This document shows positions 28,473-37,402 of a stretch of DNA of 64,000 nucleotides, piece after piece. Position 1 is the first letter of the stretch. Every line of letters starts with the position of its first letter. The notes under the pieces are model-generated. The model was not told the DNA's origin and made no database searches. It worked only from the letters and a program-made list of their open reading frames with translations. This stretch comes from Aquamicrobium sp. (lineage in GTDB: Bacteria; Pseudomonadota; Alphaproteobacteria; Rhizobiales; Rhizobiaceae). The position numbers and the translations under genes are program-made. The stretch lies in NCBI GenBank assembly GCA_019739225.1, contig JAHHDT010000005.1:310001-374000 (forward strand), read 5' to 3'.

Positions 28473-29486
28473 CTAGACTTCGAAATTGATCATCTTGCGC
28501 ATGACGAAGATGCCTATCGTCATCCAGACGCCCGAGATGGCGAGGATCAGGTGGCCCGTGGGGTGGGTGAACAGGGGCATGATGTAGTTGGGGCTAGACA
28601 GATAGACGAGCAGCGCCACCAGGAACGGCAGTGCGCCGAGAATGACGGCGGAGGCCTTGGCTTCCATCGACAGCGCCTGGATCTTGGCCTTCATCTTCTT
28701 GCGGTCGCGCAGCACCTTGGAAAGGTTGCCCAGCGCCTCGGACAGGTTGCCGCCGGCCTGGCTCTGGATCTGGATGACGACGCCGAAGAAGCTGGCTTCC
28801 GCGCAGGGCATGGTTTCGGGCATGCGCATCACGGCTTCCGGCAGCGAAAGGCCGAGCTGCTGGGACTCCACGATCCGGCGGAACTCGGTTCGCACCGGCT
28901 CGGGTGACTCGGCGGCGATCAGCCGCACGGAATCGTTGAGCGGCAGGCCCGACTTCACCGCACGCACGATGACGTCGAGCGAGTTTGGAAATTCCTGGAG
29001 GAATGCCTTCACCCGCCGCGCACGCCGAAACGAGACGAACCAGCGCGGAATGCCGAACACGCCGGCCAGAAAGACGCCGGGCAGCACCAGCAGCGGCGCC
29101 CCCGCGATAAACAGCAGCGCGGTCAGAACCAGCCCGCAGATCACGGAATACAGGTAAAAGCGCTGTATGCTCACGCTCATGCCGGCCTGGCGCAGTTGCA
29201 CCTTCAGGGGCGGCTTCTTGGTGGTGAGGTTGCGGGTCTTCTGCTTGTTTTCCAGATCCTTGAGGGAGTCCTGGACGGATTTACGCCGCCGCGCGGCTTC
29301 CGCCACCCGGTCGCGCGACGCCTTCACGACGGCACGGTCGGTGTCGGCCCGCTTGATCGTCTCAAGCCGCTTTCCGACCTTCTTCTCGTTCTCGATCGAG
29401 GTGAACAGCAGGGCATAGGCCAGGGCGCCGACACTCAGCGTCGCCAGCGCGATGAAGGCCAGAACGGTGCTGTCCAGTCCGAACAT
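28473..29486 (-). CDS. tadB: Tad inner-membrane platform protein TadB
   Basis: 337 residues of the GspF family with an N-terminal membrane helix, a charged cytoplasmic stretch, and paired helices near 115-150 and 285-335. The core motif is FPNSLDVIVRAVKSGLPLNDSVRLIA. GGAGAC precedes the ATG. Lies between cpaF and tadC; homologous to TadC and presumably its partner. Confidence 0.93.
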   Translation of the reverse strand: MFGLDSTVLAFIALATLSVGALAYALLFTSIENEKKVGKRLETIKRADTDRAVVKASRDRVAEAARRRKSVQDSLKDLENKQKTRNLTTKKPPLKVQLRQAGMSVSIQRFYLYSVICGLVLTALLFIAGAPLLVLPGVFLAGVFGIPRWFVSFRRARRVKAFLQEFPNSLDVIVRAVKSGLPLNDSVRLIAAESPEPVRTEFRRIVESQQLGLSLPEAVMRMPETMPCAEASFFGVVIQIQSQAGGNLSEALGNLSKVLRDRKKMKAKIQALSMEAKASAVILGALPFLVALLVYLSSPNYIMPLFTHPTGHLILAISGVWMTIGIFVMRKMINFEV

Positions 29487-29530
29487 CCCAGTCTCCTATG
29501 CAGTCCCCGTGCCGCGGTCGCGCCGCCCGG

Positions 29531-31048
29531 TCACTGCGTTTCCTTTTCCATGGCTTCCAGAGCGTTGGCGAGCCGCGCGTCCTCGCCGTAGTAGCGGGCG
29601 CGGTCCCAGAATGCCGGACGGCCGATGCCGGTCGACACGTGTTCGCCGATGATGCGGCCCTGCGCGTCCTCGCCCTTGATGTGGTAGAGGACGATGTCCT
29701 GCGTGATGATGACGTCGCCTTCCATGCCGATCACCTCGGTGATGTGGGTGATGCGGCGCGAGCCGTCGCGCAGGCGCGCCGCCTGGATGATGACGTCGAT
29801 CGAGCCGACGATGATCTCGCGCACCGTCTTCTGCGGCAGGGTGAAGCCGCCCATCGCGATCATCGATTCCATGCGGTTGAGGCACTCGCGCGGGCTGTTC
29901 GAGTGGATCGTGCCCATCGAGCCGTCATGGCCGGTGTTCATGGCCTGCAGCAGGTCGAACACTTCCGGGCCGCGCACCTCGCCCACGACGATGCGCTCGG
30001 GACGCATGCGCAGGCAGTTCTTGACGAGATCGCGCATTGTGACCTCGCCCTCGCCCTCGAGATTGGGCGGCCGGGTCTCCAGTCGCACCACATGCGGCTG
30101 CTGGAGCTGCAGCTCCGCCGAGTCCTCGCAGGTGATGATGCGCTCGTCGCGGTCGATGTAGTTGGTGAGACAGTTGAGCAGGGTCGTCTTGCCGGAACCC
30201 GTACCGCCCGAAATGACGACGTTGCAGCGCACCCGGCCGATGATCTTCAGCACCTCCGCGCCTTCCGGCGTGATCGCGCCGAACCGCACGAGCTGGTCGA
30301 GCGTTAGCTTGTCCTTCTTGAACTTGCGGATCGTCAGTGCGGTGCCGTCGATGGCCAGCGGCGGCGCGATGACGTTGACGCGGCTGCCGTCGGGAAGGCG
30401 CGCGTCGCAGATCGGAGAGGATTCGTCCACGCGTCGGCCGACCTGGCTGACGATGCGCTGGCAGATGTTCAGGAGCTGCTGGTTGTCGCGGAAGCGGATG
30501 TTCGTCTGCTCGACCTTGCCGCCGACCTCGATGTAGACGTTCCTGGACCCGTTGACCATGATGTCGGCGATGTCGTCGCGCGCCAGCAGGGGTTCGAGCG
30601 GGCCGTAGCCCAGAACGTCGTTGCAGATGTCCTCGAGCAGTTCTTCCTGCTCGGAGATCGACATCGCGAAGTTCTTGATCGCGATGATGTCGTTGACGAT
30701 GTCGCGGATTTCCTCGCGCGCGGAATCCGCGTCGAGTTTTGCGAGCTGCGACAGATCGATCGTGTCGATCAGCGCCGAGAACACCTGGCTCTTGGTGTCG
30801 TAATAGCTGTCGCCGCGCTCGCGCGGAGCACGCTTCGGTGGTTCGGGGGCAAGCGGCGGTGCTTCTATGGCTTTCTTCGCCGCCGGCGGGGCGGCGGTTG
30901 CCGTCGCGGCTGCCTGCTCCGGGCGCGCGGGCGCAATGGTCGTCGTGGCGGCCTCGCGGGGCGCCGCGGGTTCGGGTGCCGGTGTTCCGGTAGGCCGGAA
31001 AGCCGGTGTCTCCCTCTGCCCGCCGTCGTTGCCTCTCTTGCCAAACAT
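29531..31048 (-). CDS. cpaF: Pilus assembly/secretion ATPase CpaF (TadA)
   Basis: 505 residues. An unstructured Ala/Pro-rich N-terminal region of about 75 residues precedes the VirB11/GspE-type ATPase. Walker A is ISGGTGSGKTTLLNCL; the Asp and His boxes (RIITCEDSAELQL, GHDGSMGTIHSNSPRECLNR) and VVGEVRGPEVFDLLQAMN are all in place. It powers Flp pilin polymerisation at the inner membrane. Follows cpaE by 27 bases. Confidence 0.96.
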   Translation of the reverse strand: MFGKRGNDGGQRETPAFRPTGTPAPEPAAPREAATTTIAPARPEQAAATATAAPPAAKKAIEAPPLAPEPPKRAPRERGDSYYDTKSQVFSALIDTIDLSQLAKLDADSAREEIRDIVNDIIAIKNFAMSISEQEELLEDICNDVLGYGPLEPLLARDDIADIMVNGSRNVYIEVGGKVEQTNIRFRDNQQLLNICQRIVSQVGRRVDESSPICDARLPDGSRVNVIAPPLAIDGTALTIRKFKKDKLTLDQLVRFGAITPEGAEVLKIIGRVRCNVVISGGTGSGKTTLLNCLTNYIDRDERIITCEDSAELQLQQPHVVRLETRPPNLEGEGEVTMRDLVKNCLRMRPERIVVGEVRGPEVFDLLQAMNTGHDGSMGTIHSNSPRECLNRMESMIAMGGFTLPQKTVREIIVGSIDVIIQAARLRDGSRRITHITEVIGMEGDVIITQDIVLYHIKGEDAQGRIIGEHVSTGIGRPAFWDRARYYGEDARLANALEAMEKETQ

Positions 31049-31075
31049 GTCAGCGCCGATTCCGCTTTTCTCGAA

Positions 31076-32356
31076 TTATTTCTTGAGCTTGAGCCGCTCG
31101 AGCAGATCGCCAAGCCCCGGCTTCTTCTTCGATTTGATTTCCGAGCGTCCCGTCAGCACATGCGCCATCTCGTTGATCGTCTTCACGATCGCATGCTGGG
31201 TATCCATCTCGCCGAGCATCCTGCCGTTGTTGGCGGCGTTGCCGAACAGCGCGGGGTCGAACTGGATCACCGCCATCGGTTCGAGATCGAGCGGCTCGGC
31301 GAAGTCGGCGGCGCTGATCTCGGGACGCTTGGGCACGCCGGCCTGGTTGATCACCAGTTTCGGAGGGCCGTCGTTTGGACGCAGCTTCTTCAGCGTGTCC
31401 ATCAGGTTCTTTGTGTTGCGCAGGTTGGCGAGTTCCGGCGTCGCGGTGATGACCACCTCGTCGGCCTGCGTCAGCACGTTCTTCGTCCAGGCGTTCCAGA
31501 CGTGCGGCACGTCCAGCACCAGCAGCGGCGTGCTGCGTTGTGCGACGTCGATGATCTGGGTGAACGCTTCTGCATCGAAATCGTATGTGCGGTCCAGCAT
31601 CGAGGGGGCCGCCAGCAGCGACAGGCGCTCGGCACACTGCGCCAGCAGGCGGTCGAGATAGGTCTCGTCGATACGCTCCGGCGAAAACACGGCTTCCGCG
31701 ATGCCTTGCGCCGGGTCCTGGTCGAAGTTGATGTTGGCGGTGCCGAAGGCGAGGTCGAGATCGGCGACCAGCACTTCCGAGCTGAACAGCGTCGACATGC
31801 TCCAGGCCACGTTGTGCGCGACCGTGGAGGACCCGACGCCGCCCTTGGCGCCGATGAAGGCGATCGACTTGCCAAGCGGCTCGGCTTGCGGATCGATGAA
31901 GATCGACGAGATCACGGAGACGATGTCCGCCATGGAAATCGGCGCGACCACGTATTCCGAGATGCCGAACCGGATCAGCTCGCGATAGAGCCACACGTCG
32001 TTGTAATGGCCGACCACGACCACCTTCGTAGATGGGTCGCAAACCTCCGCCAGCCTGTGCAGCTCTGCAATGAGCTGTTTCGGCTCATCCCGGGACTCGA
32101 CGATGATCAGGTTCGGCGTCTGCGCGGAGTGATAGAAGTCGATCGCTGTCCCGATGCCGCCCATGTGCACCTTCAGGTGCGCCTTGGACATGCGCCGGTC
32201 GGCAGCCGCCCTTTCGATCGGGCTCGCGACGCTTTCCGTTTCGCAGAAGGCCTGGATCGAGATGCGCGGCACCGGCCGCAGTTCGCTCATCGCCGCGATT
32301 TCAGTTTCATTGACCGCGTCGGCATCCGTCGTCGCGTCGTAGGCGAGATTGCTCAT
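31076..32356 (-). CDS. cpaE: Pilus localisation ATPase CpaE (TadZ)
   Basis: 426 residues: an N-terminal receiver-like domain without obvious phospho-acceptor set, then a MinD/ParA-type ATPase with the variant loop FIGAKGGVGSSTVAHNVAW. In this family the loop often has Ser where MinD has the second Lys. CpaE/TadZ places the Tad machine at a cell pole. Also visible are DLDLAFGTANINFDQDP and the C-terminal PKLVINQAG. Lies between cpaD and cpaF. Confidence 0.93.
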   Translation of the reverse strand: MSNLAYDATTDADAVNETEIAAMSELRPVPRISIQAFCETESVASPIERAAADRRMSKAHLKVHMGGIGTAIDFYHSAQTPNLIIVESRDEPKQLIAELHRLAEVCDPSTKVVVVGHYNDVWLYRELIRFGISEYVVAPISMADIVSVISSIFIDPQAEPLGKSIAFIGAKGGVGSSTVAHNVAWSMSTLFSSEVLVADLDLAFGTANINFDQDPAQGIAEAVFSPERIDETYLDRLLAQCAERLSLLAAPSMLDRTYDFDAEAFTQIIDVAQRSTPLLVLDVPHVWNAWTKNVLTQADEVVITATPELANLRNTKNLMDTLKKLRPNDGPPKLVINQAGVPKRPEISAADFAEPLDLEPMAVIQFDPALFGNAANNGRMLGEMDTQHAIVKTINEMAHVLTGRSEIKSKKKPGLGDLLERLKLKK

Positions 32357-32377
32357 GTCATGCGCCCCCGATACCCA

Positions 32378-33058
32378 TCAGTATTCGATTTCCGATTCCC
32401 AACCGGCAGCACGCTGCCTGTATTGGTCGATCGAAACGCCTCTACGTGTGCTGTCCACCTCGGATTGCTTGCGCGGCCCGAGGAAATCGGCCGGATTTGC
32501 TACCTGCGCCGCCAGGTTGTTCTGGTAGGAGCAGCCGAAATTGGCCCAGTGCTTGTTTTCGGCATCGTCGAGCATATCCGCCGGCCACCGGCCGCACTGG
32601 CCGGTCGAGGCGGTCATCTCGGAGTAGATGAGCCGGATCGGCGCGTTGTCGCCATAGCTCGCCGCCTCATAGGGCTGGTGCAGGATATAGCCTTCCGGCA
32701 CGCCGGCCGCGCGCAGCCGCTTGACCATGTCGGCGGACACCAGCGACGCCGCATTCTGGTTGGGCGAGCCGTAAGGGGTCAGCACGGTGACGGCCGGCGC
32801 AGCCGATCGGTCATAGTCGGCGATGAAGCCGTCCACCGCCGCGCGCTGCATACGGGAAAGGCCGCGATCCATCAGCCCGACCGGGATGTCGATCTTCTTG
32901 TCCTTCTCGCTGATGATGATCGGGTGCGAGGTGCGATAGTCGTCGGGTATGGAGCCGACATGGATACTGTCGCGATTGGCGCATCCCGCCATCAGTACCG
33001 CAGCGACGGCTGCCACCAGGGTCAGGCGCGGCGCATGTTTCAAGAGCACGTCAGACAT
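32378..33058 (-). CDS. cpaD: CpaD pilus assembly lipoprotein
   Basis: 226 residues with a lipoprotein signal and lipobox LMAGC (Cys-26). The mature region carries DDYRTSHPIIISEKDKKIDIPVG, then an OmpA-like-length stretch and GQCGRWPADML, typical of CpaD. It probably assists the CpaC secretin at the outer membrane. Follows cpaC by 12 bases. Confidence 0.93.
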   Translation of the reverse strand: MSDVLLKHAPRLTLVAAVAAVLMAGCANRDSIHVGSIPDDYRTSHPIIISEKDKKIDIPVGLMDRGLSRMQRAAVDGFIADYDRSAAPAVTVLTPYGSPNQNAASLVSADMVKRLRAAGVPEGYILHQPYEAASYGDNAPIRLIYSEMTASTGQCGRWPADMLDDAENKHWANFGCSYQNNLAAQVANPADFLGPRKQSEVDSTRRGVSIDQYRQRAAGWESEIEY

Positions 33059-33070
33059 GATCCACTCCGA

Positions 33071-34573
33071 TCACTTGTAGATGAAGCCGACGACGCCGTG
33101 GTAGCGCCCGGCCGGCTTGTCGGTCTGCATCGATCCGTAGACGCGGTTGACGCGACCCAGGAAAATCCCCGCCCCGTCACTTGCAGGGGTGAAATTGTCG
33201 TCCGGTTTCGCCAGCGCGGTGCGCGCCGTCGGCTTGGAGATGTATGGCGTGACCAGGATCACCAGCTCCGTTTCGCTGCGGTTGAAGTCGCGGCTGCGGA
33301 AAAGCGTGCCCAGCACGGGGACCTGCGACAGGCCGGGAATGCGGTTGTAGGTCTGGCGCACATTGTCCTGGACAAGGCCGGCGATCATCATCGAGCCGCC
33401 GGACGGCAGTTCGACCGTCGTGTCGGCCAGGCGCTTGCGCAGCGAAAGGACGTTCTCGCCGCCGACCTCGACCGCACCTTCGGGCGTCGGCTCGGAAACG
33501 GACGTGCGCACGCGAAGGCTGATGCGGCCCGGCGACAGCACCACCGGCTGGAATTCGAGCCCGATGCCGTATTCGATCTGGGTCAGCGTGCGGACGAAGC
33601 GGCCGTCCTCGTTCTCGACATTGGTGATGACGTTGTATTCGCCGCCGGCCCGGAACGTCGCCTTCTCGCCGGAAACGGCAGTCAGTGTTGGCTCGGCCAG
33701 CGTCCGCATCACGCCGGACTGTTCCATGGCGTTGACGTAGCCCTGAAGCAGGTCGGCTCCGCCGAGGCCTGTCCCGGCGCGCACCAGTTGCGACGGGTCG
33801 AGCATGTCGAAACGGAAGCCCTCGGTCTGCGCCACCATGTTGACGCCGAGCTGCTTCATGACGGAGCGGCTGACTTCGGCAACCGTAACCTTCAGCGTGA
33901 CCTGGTCCTCGCCGATCACGCGCAGCATGTTGACGATGGCGCTGCTGCGTCGTCCGCCATCGGGATTGTTGATCGCAACCCCGCCGGCGGCGTTGCCGCC
34001 TGCCGCCGTCTGCGAATACTGCCCCGTCGTCGCCTCGCCGCCGCTCACGAACAAGGTGGCCAGGTCGACCGCGCGCTTGGCGTCAAGGGGTGTCTCGACC
34101 GTGCCCGTCAGCACGACGTTGTCGTTGACGAGTTCGGCGCTGATGTCTGAATTGGGCAGGAAGCGCTTCAGATGCTCCTGCAGTCCGGCGACGTCGCGCT
34201 CTACCCGAAGGTCTAGGCTCGCGATCTGCTCGCCATTGGGTCCGAAGACGAAGATGTTGGTTTCGCCTACCTGCTTGCCGAACAGGTAGATGCGGCGCGC
34301 CGTGCGGGTGACCGCGTCGGCGACACCCGGGTTCGCCACCAGTATGTCGTAGGCGTCCTGCGGCAGGTCGACGACGATCGATTTGTTGAGACCCAGCTTG
34401 ATGCGCTGGCTGGCGGAGGCGCTGCCGACCGTCACCATGCCCTGGGCATGGGCGGTGTCGGTGGTGGCGAGCAGGCTCAGGCCGGCACCGGTCGTTGCCG
34501 AGAGCGCGATCAGTGATGCCGCGGCGACGCGAAGCAGCGTCCCTGCCGTTGCCAGTTGCTTCAAGGCCTTCAT
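33071..34573 (-). CDS. cpaC: Tad outer-membrane secretin CpaC (RcpA)
   Basis: 500 residues. Signal peptide, N-terminal secretin domain (GLNKSIVVDLPQDAYDILVANPGVADAV), a BON-like region, and the secretin barrel (VPVLGTLFRSRDFNRSETELVILVTPYI). Forms the outer-membrane pore for the Flp pilus. Its ATG overlaps the cpaB stop (ATGA), implying coupled translation. A shorter paralogue of its N-domain is encoded at 22.6 kb. Confidence 0.95.
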   Translation of the reverse strand: MKALKQLATAGTLLRVAAASLIALSATTGAGLSLLATTDTAHAQGMVTVGSASASQRIKLGLNKSIVVDLPQDAYDILVANPGVADAVTRTARRIYLFGKQVGETNIFVFGPNGEQIASLDLRVERDVAGLQEHLKRFLPNSDISAELVNDNVVLTGTVETPLDAKRAVDLATLFVSGGEATTGQYSQTAAGGNAAGGVAINNPDGGRRSSAIVNMLRVIGEDQVTLKVTVAEVSRSVMKQLGVNMVAQTEGFRFDMLDPSQLVRAGTGLGGADLLQGYVNAMEQSGVMRTLAEPTLTAVSGEKATFRAGGEYNVITNVENEDGRFVRTLTQIEYGIGLEFQPVVLSPGRISLRVRTSVSEPTPEGAVEVGGENVLSLRKRLADTTVELPSGGSMMIAGLVQDNVRQTYNRIPGLSQVPVLGTLFRSRDFNRSETELVILVTPYISKPTARTALAKPDDNFTPASDGAGIFLGRVNRVYGSMQTDKPAGRYHGVVGFIYK

Positions 34574-35379
34574 TTGCGAGCCCCCACTTCGCTCATCTCT
34601 CCGGACTTGATGAGGCGCACGGTCCCGCGCCTGCCTTCACCGGAGACCAGATAGTCTGCTTGGTCTTCAATCACTTCTTGGGTGTCCACGATCGCCCGAA
34701 GCGACAGCGCCAGCCGGTCAGCCATCTGCTGGGCGACCGTGATGATTTCCGCCTGCTGCGGCGTCAGTTCCAGGGTGGCGGTGTCGCCGACGCGTACACG
34801 TCGGCCTTCCTCGTCCTCCTGGATCGCCTGGTCGATGGCGAGCACGCGGATGTTCTTGAGAATCGTTTCCGTGACATAGGCCTCGCCCGCGCCTTCCTGC
34901 GTGGCGCGGCGGGTCATGATGACGTCGACATAATCGTTGGGCAGGATGAAGCCGCCTGCCGAGGTGTCGGCGGCGATCTGCGTTGCCACCGCGCGCTTGC
35001 CCGAGGGCAGGATCGACGACATGAAGCTCTGGCCTTCGCCGATGAGCTTCGAGCGCCGCAGCGGCTCGCCTTGGTAGATCGGCACGCGTGCGATCGCCCC
35101 CTTGAGTTCCTCGACGGCCTCCGGATCGCTTTCGCGTGTGATGAAGTTCTCGTTGATGCCAGCCGACGGCCAGGACTGCCAGCTCAGGTTTTCTCCGAGC
35201 GTCGCGCCCATGGCGACGTCGCCGTCAAGCACCAGCACTTCCGTCAACCGGATCGCGGGCTCGCTCGGCGCGCTGCTGACGATCTGTGCAGTCGGCGCCG
35301 ACATGTTCTTGGCGACATAGCCTGCGCCGATCGCCGTCGCGACAGCGACGCCAAGAATTATCACTCGGGTTGGAGCCAT
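34570..35379 (-). CDS. cpaB: Flp pilus assembly protein CpaB (RcpC)
   Basis: 269 residues: one N-terminal membrane helix (VIILGVAVATAIGAGYVAKNM) followed by an SAF/AFP-like domain (ENFITRESDPEAVEELKGAIARVPIYQGEPLRRSKLI) and a C-terminal domain with PNDYVDVIMTRR. Periplasmic part of the Tad secretin complex. First gene of the cpaB-cpaC-cpaD-cpaE-cpaF-tadB-tadC block, with an AT-rich 132-base region upstream that separates it from cpaA. Confidence 0.93.
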   Translation of the reverse strand: MAPTRVIILGVAVATAIGAGYVAKNMSAPTAQIVSSAPSEPAIRLTEVLVLDGDVAMGATLGENLSWQSWPSAGINENFITRESDPEAVEELKGAIARVPIYQGEPLRRSKLIGEGQSFMSSILPSGKRAVATQIAADTSAGGFILPNDYVDVIMTRRATQEGAGEAYVTETILKNIRVLAIDQAIQEDEEGRRVRVGDTATLELTPQQAEIITVAQQMADRLALSLRAIVDTQEVIEDQADYLVSGEGRRGTVRLIKSGEMSEVGARK

Positions 35380-35473
35380 TGTCCGGACCTCTTACTCGGC
35401 AAATCCCATAGCCGAGCCGGACTTTGCGGTTCCAATCGTCAAATTAAGGTTAATGGGTACCTTACAATCGTGA

Positions 35474-35489
35474 TTAATTTAAAGTTTAC
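35474..35489. promoter_or_regulatory. CtrA-like box upstream of cpaB
   Basis: TTAA, seven bases, TTTAC: one mismatch to the CtrA consensus TTAA-N7-TTAA(C). It lies about 95 bases before the cpaB start in an AT-rich interval where chance matches are more likely. Confidence 0.3.
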
Positions 35490-35511
35490 ACGAAGTGTCG
35501 GTTACCTTTGC

Positions 35512-36033
35512 TTACATGGCCGTCAGCCGCGCCAGCGCCCACTGCATCGGCGCTGTCGAAGGGTACATGATGAGTCCGCTGATCCCGAGTGCCACCCCGT
35601 AGGGAATACCGACCTTGTCGTTGGCAAAATGGCGCAGGAAGAGATTGTTTCCTGTCAGGACTGCGAGGTTCGAGCCGCGATAAAGGATCAGCAACAGCGT
35701 CAGCAGCCCGCCGATGATCGAGGCGTTGACCAAATAGGCCACCAGTTCGCCGGAAAAGCCCATCCATAGCGCCGTCGCCGCCAGCAGCTTGGCGTCGCCC
35801 CCGCCCATCGCGCCAAGCGCGAACAGCGAGAAGGTGACCGAAAGCACGAGGCCGGCCGCGGCGAAATGCCAGCCGAACGTGGCCCAGTCCATGCCGGTCA
35901 TCGGCGCGACCATCGCGAACGTCGCGATCAGGATCAGCGACACGCGGTTGGCGATGGTCATCGAAAGCATGTCGGAAACGGCCGCGAAGACCATGCAGAA
36001 GGGGAAGACCACGAAAATCAGCGCTTCAAGCAT
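35512..36033 (-). CDS. cpaA: Prepilin peptidase CpaA (TadV)
   Basis: 173 residues, nearly all membrane. The two catalytic aspartates of the type IV prepilin peptidase family are visible: Asp-20 in AAVSDMLSM and Asp in the GGGDAKLLAA motif near residue 79. It cleaves the leader of the Flp pilin and probably of the TadE-like proteins. Lies between pilA and cpaB, with gaps of about 150 and 130 bases. Confidence 0.93.
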   Translation of the reverse strand: MLEALIFVVFPFCMVFAAVSDMLSMTIANRVSLILIATFAMVAPMTGMDWATFGWHFAAAGLVLSVTFSLFALGAMGGGDAKLLAATALWMGFSGELVAYLVNASIIGGLLTLLLILYRGSNLAVLTGNNLFLRHFANDKVGIPYGVALGISGLIMYPSTAPMQWALARLTAM

Positions 36034-36120
36034 AGCTGCACCATCCAGCCGGCATTCTCACTGGCAATATCCTAGCATCGGCGCGCTTAAACTTTGGTGA
36101 AGTGGCGCGCATCAATCTGA

Positions 36121-36150
36121 AACGAAAATGGCCGCCCGATAGGGCGGCCA
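36121..36150 (-). terminator. Intrinsic terminator after flp pilin gene
   Basis: Read leftward: TGGCCGCCC-TA-TCGGGCGGCCA followed by TTTTCGTT. It starts about 35 bases after the pilin stop and explains how abundant pilin mRNA can be made without equal cpa expression. Confidence 0.75.
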
Positions 36151-36185
36151 TTTGATGGGTGACGACGCACCCTATGACATCAGGA

Positions 36186-36362
36186 TTAGTCCTGCGCGTT
36201 CTTCAGCTCGTCGGCCAGGAAGCTGAACTGGTTGTCCAGCGCATTGCCCAGCGTGGTGGCGCCGGCAACGATGGCGAGCGCGATCAGGGCTGCGATCAGG
36301 CCGTACTCGATGGCGGTCGCGCCGGATTCGTCCTTCACAAAACGTGCAACGATCTTCGACAT
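36186..36362 (-). CDS. pilA: Flp family type IVb pilin
   Basis: 58 residues, the size of Flp pilins. A short basic leader (MSKIVARFVKDESG) ends in Gly, followed by ATAIEYGLIAALIALAIVAG with the invariant Glu-5 and Tyr-6 of Flp subunits. Processed by CpaA. The start at MSK is fixed by AAGGAG seven bases upstream; the longer open frame is not pilin-like. First gene of the tad locus, with its own terminator. Confidence 0.95.
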   Translation of the reverse strand: MSKIVARFVKDESGATAIEYGLIAALIALAIVAGATTLGNALDNQFSFLADELKNAQD

Positions 36363-36511
36363 GGTGAGCTCCTTACTCGATGTGTTAACAGCACTTCCGT
36401 CAACGTTTCTGCTGTGTCGATCGGATGGGTTGCACACTACGGGAGAGCTCTTTCAATCGGCTTAAGAAATACCCTTACCGAAATCTTTCGAAATGCCAGT
36501 CCTGGACTTGG

Positions 36512-36526
36512 TTAATCGCCATATAA
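36512..36526. promoter_or_regulatory. CtrA-like box upstream of flp pilin gene
   Basis: TTAA, seven bases (TCGCCAT), ATAA: one mismatch to TTAA-N7-TTAA. It is about 150 bases upstream of the pilin start. In Caulobacter pilA is CtrA-activated, which makes this plausible but unproven here. Confidence 0.3.
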
Positions 36527-36573
36527 GGATTGGCGTTGCTTTTTAAGGGTCCTTGACCGCGATTTCTGACCCG

Positions 36574-37365
36574 TCAGCCCGGGTTGCGCAGGGATCCGGC
36601 AAGCATGGTCCGCACCTGATGCTCGACGTCCCTGGCGATCTGCTTGCGATCGGCATCAGGCGTTGCCAGCACCGGTTCGCCGAAATGCACCTCGAGATCG
36701 ATCGCGCCTTCCGACAGCAGTTCCCGCAGATGCGGCACGAGCGCGCGTTCGCCGATCCAGGCCGCGTGCGCGCGGTGCTGTCGCCCCATCGGCATGCCGT
36801 GCAGCCGCGTGTAGGCGATAGCCACCGGCTGGATCGTCACGCTCTGCCCGCCATTAGTCTCCAGCGCCTTCCGCGCCGCGCCGAACAGCGTCGACTTGAA
36901 CGGCAGCATGAGATTGCCGTCGGAGGTGCTGCCCTCTGCAAACAGCACGATCGGGTCGCCGTTGCTCAGCCTGGCGCCGATCTCGCCGGCCTGTTCGCCC
37001 GAGCGCCTGCGCTTTTGGCGTTCGACGAAGACGGTGCGCTGCAGCCGCGCCAGCGTGCCCATGATCGGCCAGCCAGCAAGCTCGGATTTGGCCACGAAAT
37101 GCACGTCCGCCAGCGATCCGAGCACCATGATGTCGGTCCATGAGACGTGATTGGCCGCAATGAGCAGCGGCCGCCCGGCGGCGATTTCTCCGTAAACGCG
37201 AATGCGCATGCCCAGCAGCTTTGTGACCAGCCTGTGCCAGATGCGGGGCGCCGGCCTTTCATCGAACCACCCCGTCCGCATGGCGATGAACTGCCACAGC
37301 GCCAGGCAGGGCGTCGCGATGGCGGCAACCAGAAGCGCCAGCATCAACCGGATGGTTCCGATCAT
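36574..37365 (-). CDS. 1-acylglycerol-3-phosphate O-acyltransferase family (PlsC/OlsA)
   Basis: 263 residues. An N-terminal membrane helix, then the acyltransferase motifs NHVSWTD (HX4D) near residue 78 and FAEGSTSDGN near 150. It acylates a lyso-lipid, either lysophosphatidate or, as OlsA in rhizobia, lyso-ornithine lipid; the sequence alone does not decide. The start at MIGTIRLML follows AAAGG closely. Third gene after tsaB and rimI, 37 bases downstream of rimI. Confidence 0.88.
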   Translation of the reverse strand: MIGTIRLMLALLVAAIATPCLALWQFIAMRTGWFDERPAPRIWHRLVTKLLGMRIRVYGEIAAGRPLLIAANHVSWTDIMVLGSLADVHFVAKSELAGWPIMGTLARLQRTVFVERQKRRRSGEQAGEIGARLSNGDPIVLFAEGSTSDGNLMLPFKSTLFGAARKALETNGGQSVTIQPVAIAYTRLHGMPMGRQHRAHAAWIGERALVPHLRELLSEGAIDLEVHFGEPVLATPDADRKQIARDVEHQVRTMLAGSLRNPG

Positions 37366-37402
37366 TCCTTTCGCCGACTCCCTTGCGTCGCTCCCGGCAC
37401 GG

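Noticed and set aside
31160-34150. Open frame of 996 codons on the + strand opposite cpaE, cpaD and cpaC
   Set aside because: It mirrors three well-supported genes, has low-complexity composition rich in Arg, His and Asp, and matches no fold; it comes from high-GC codon use on the other strand.
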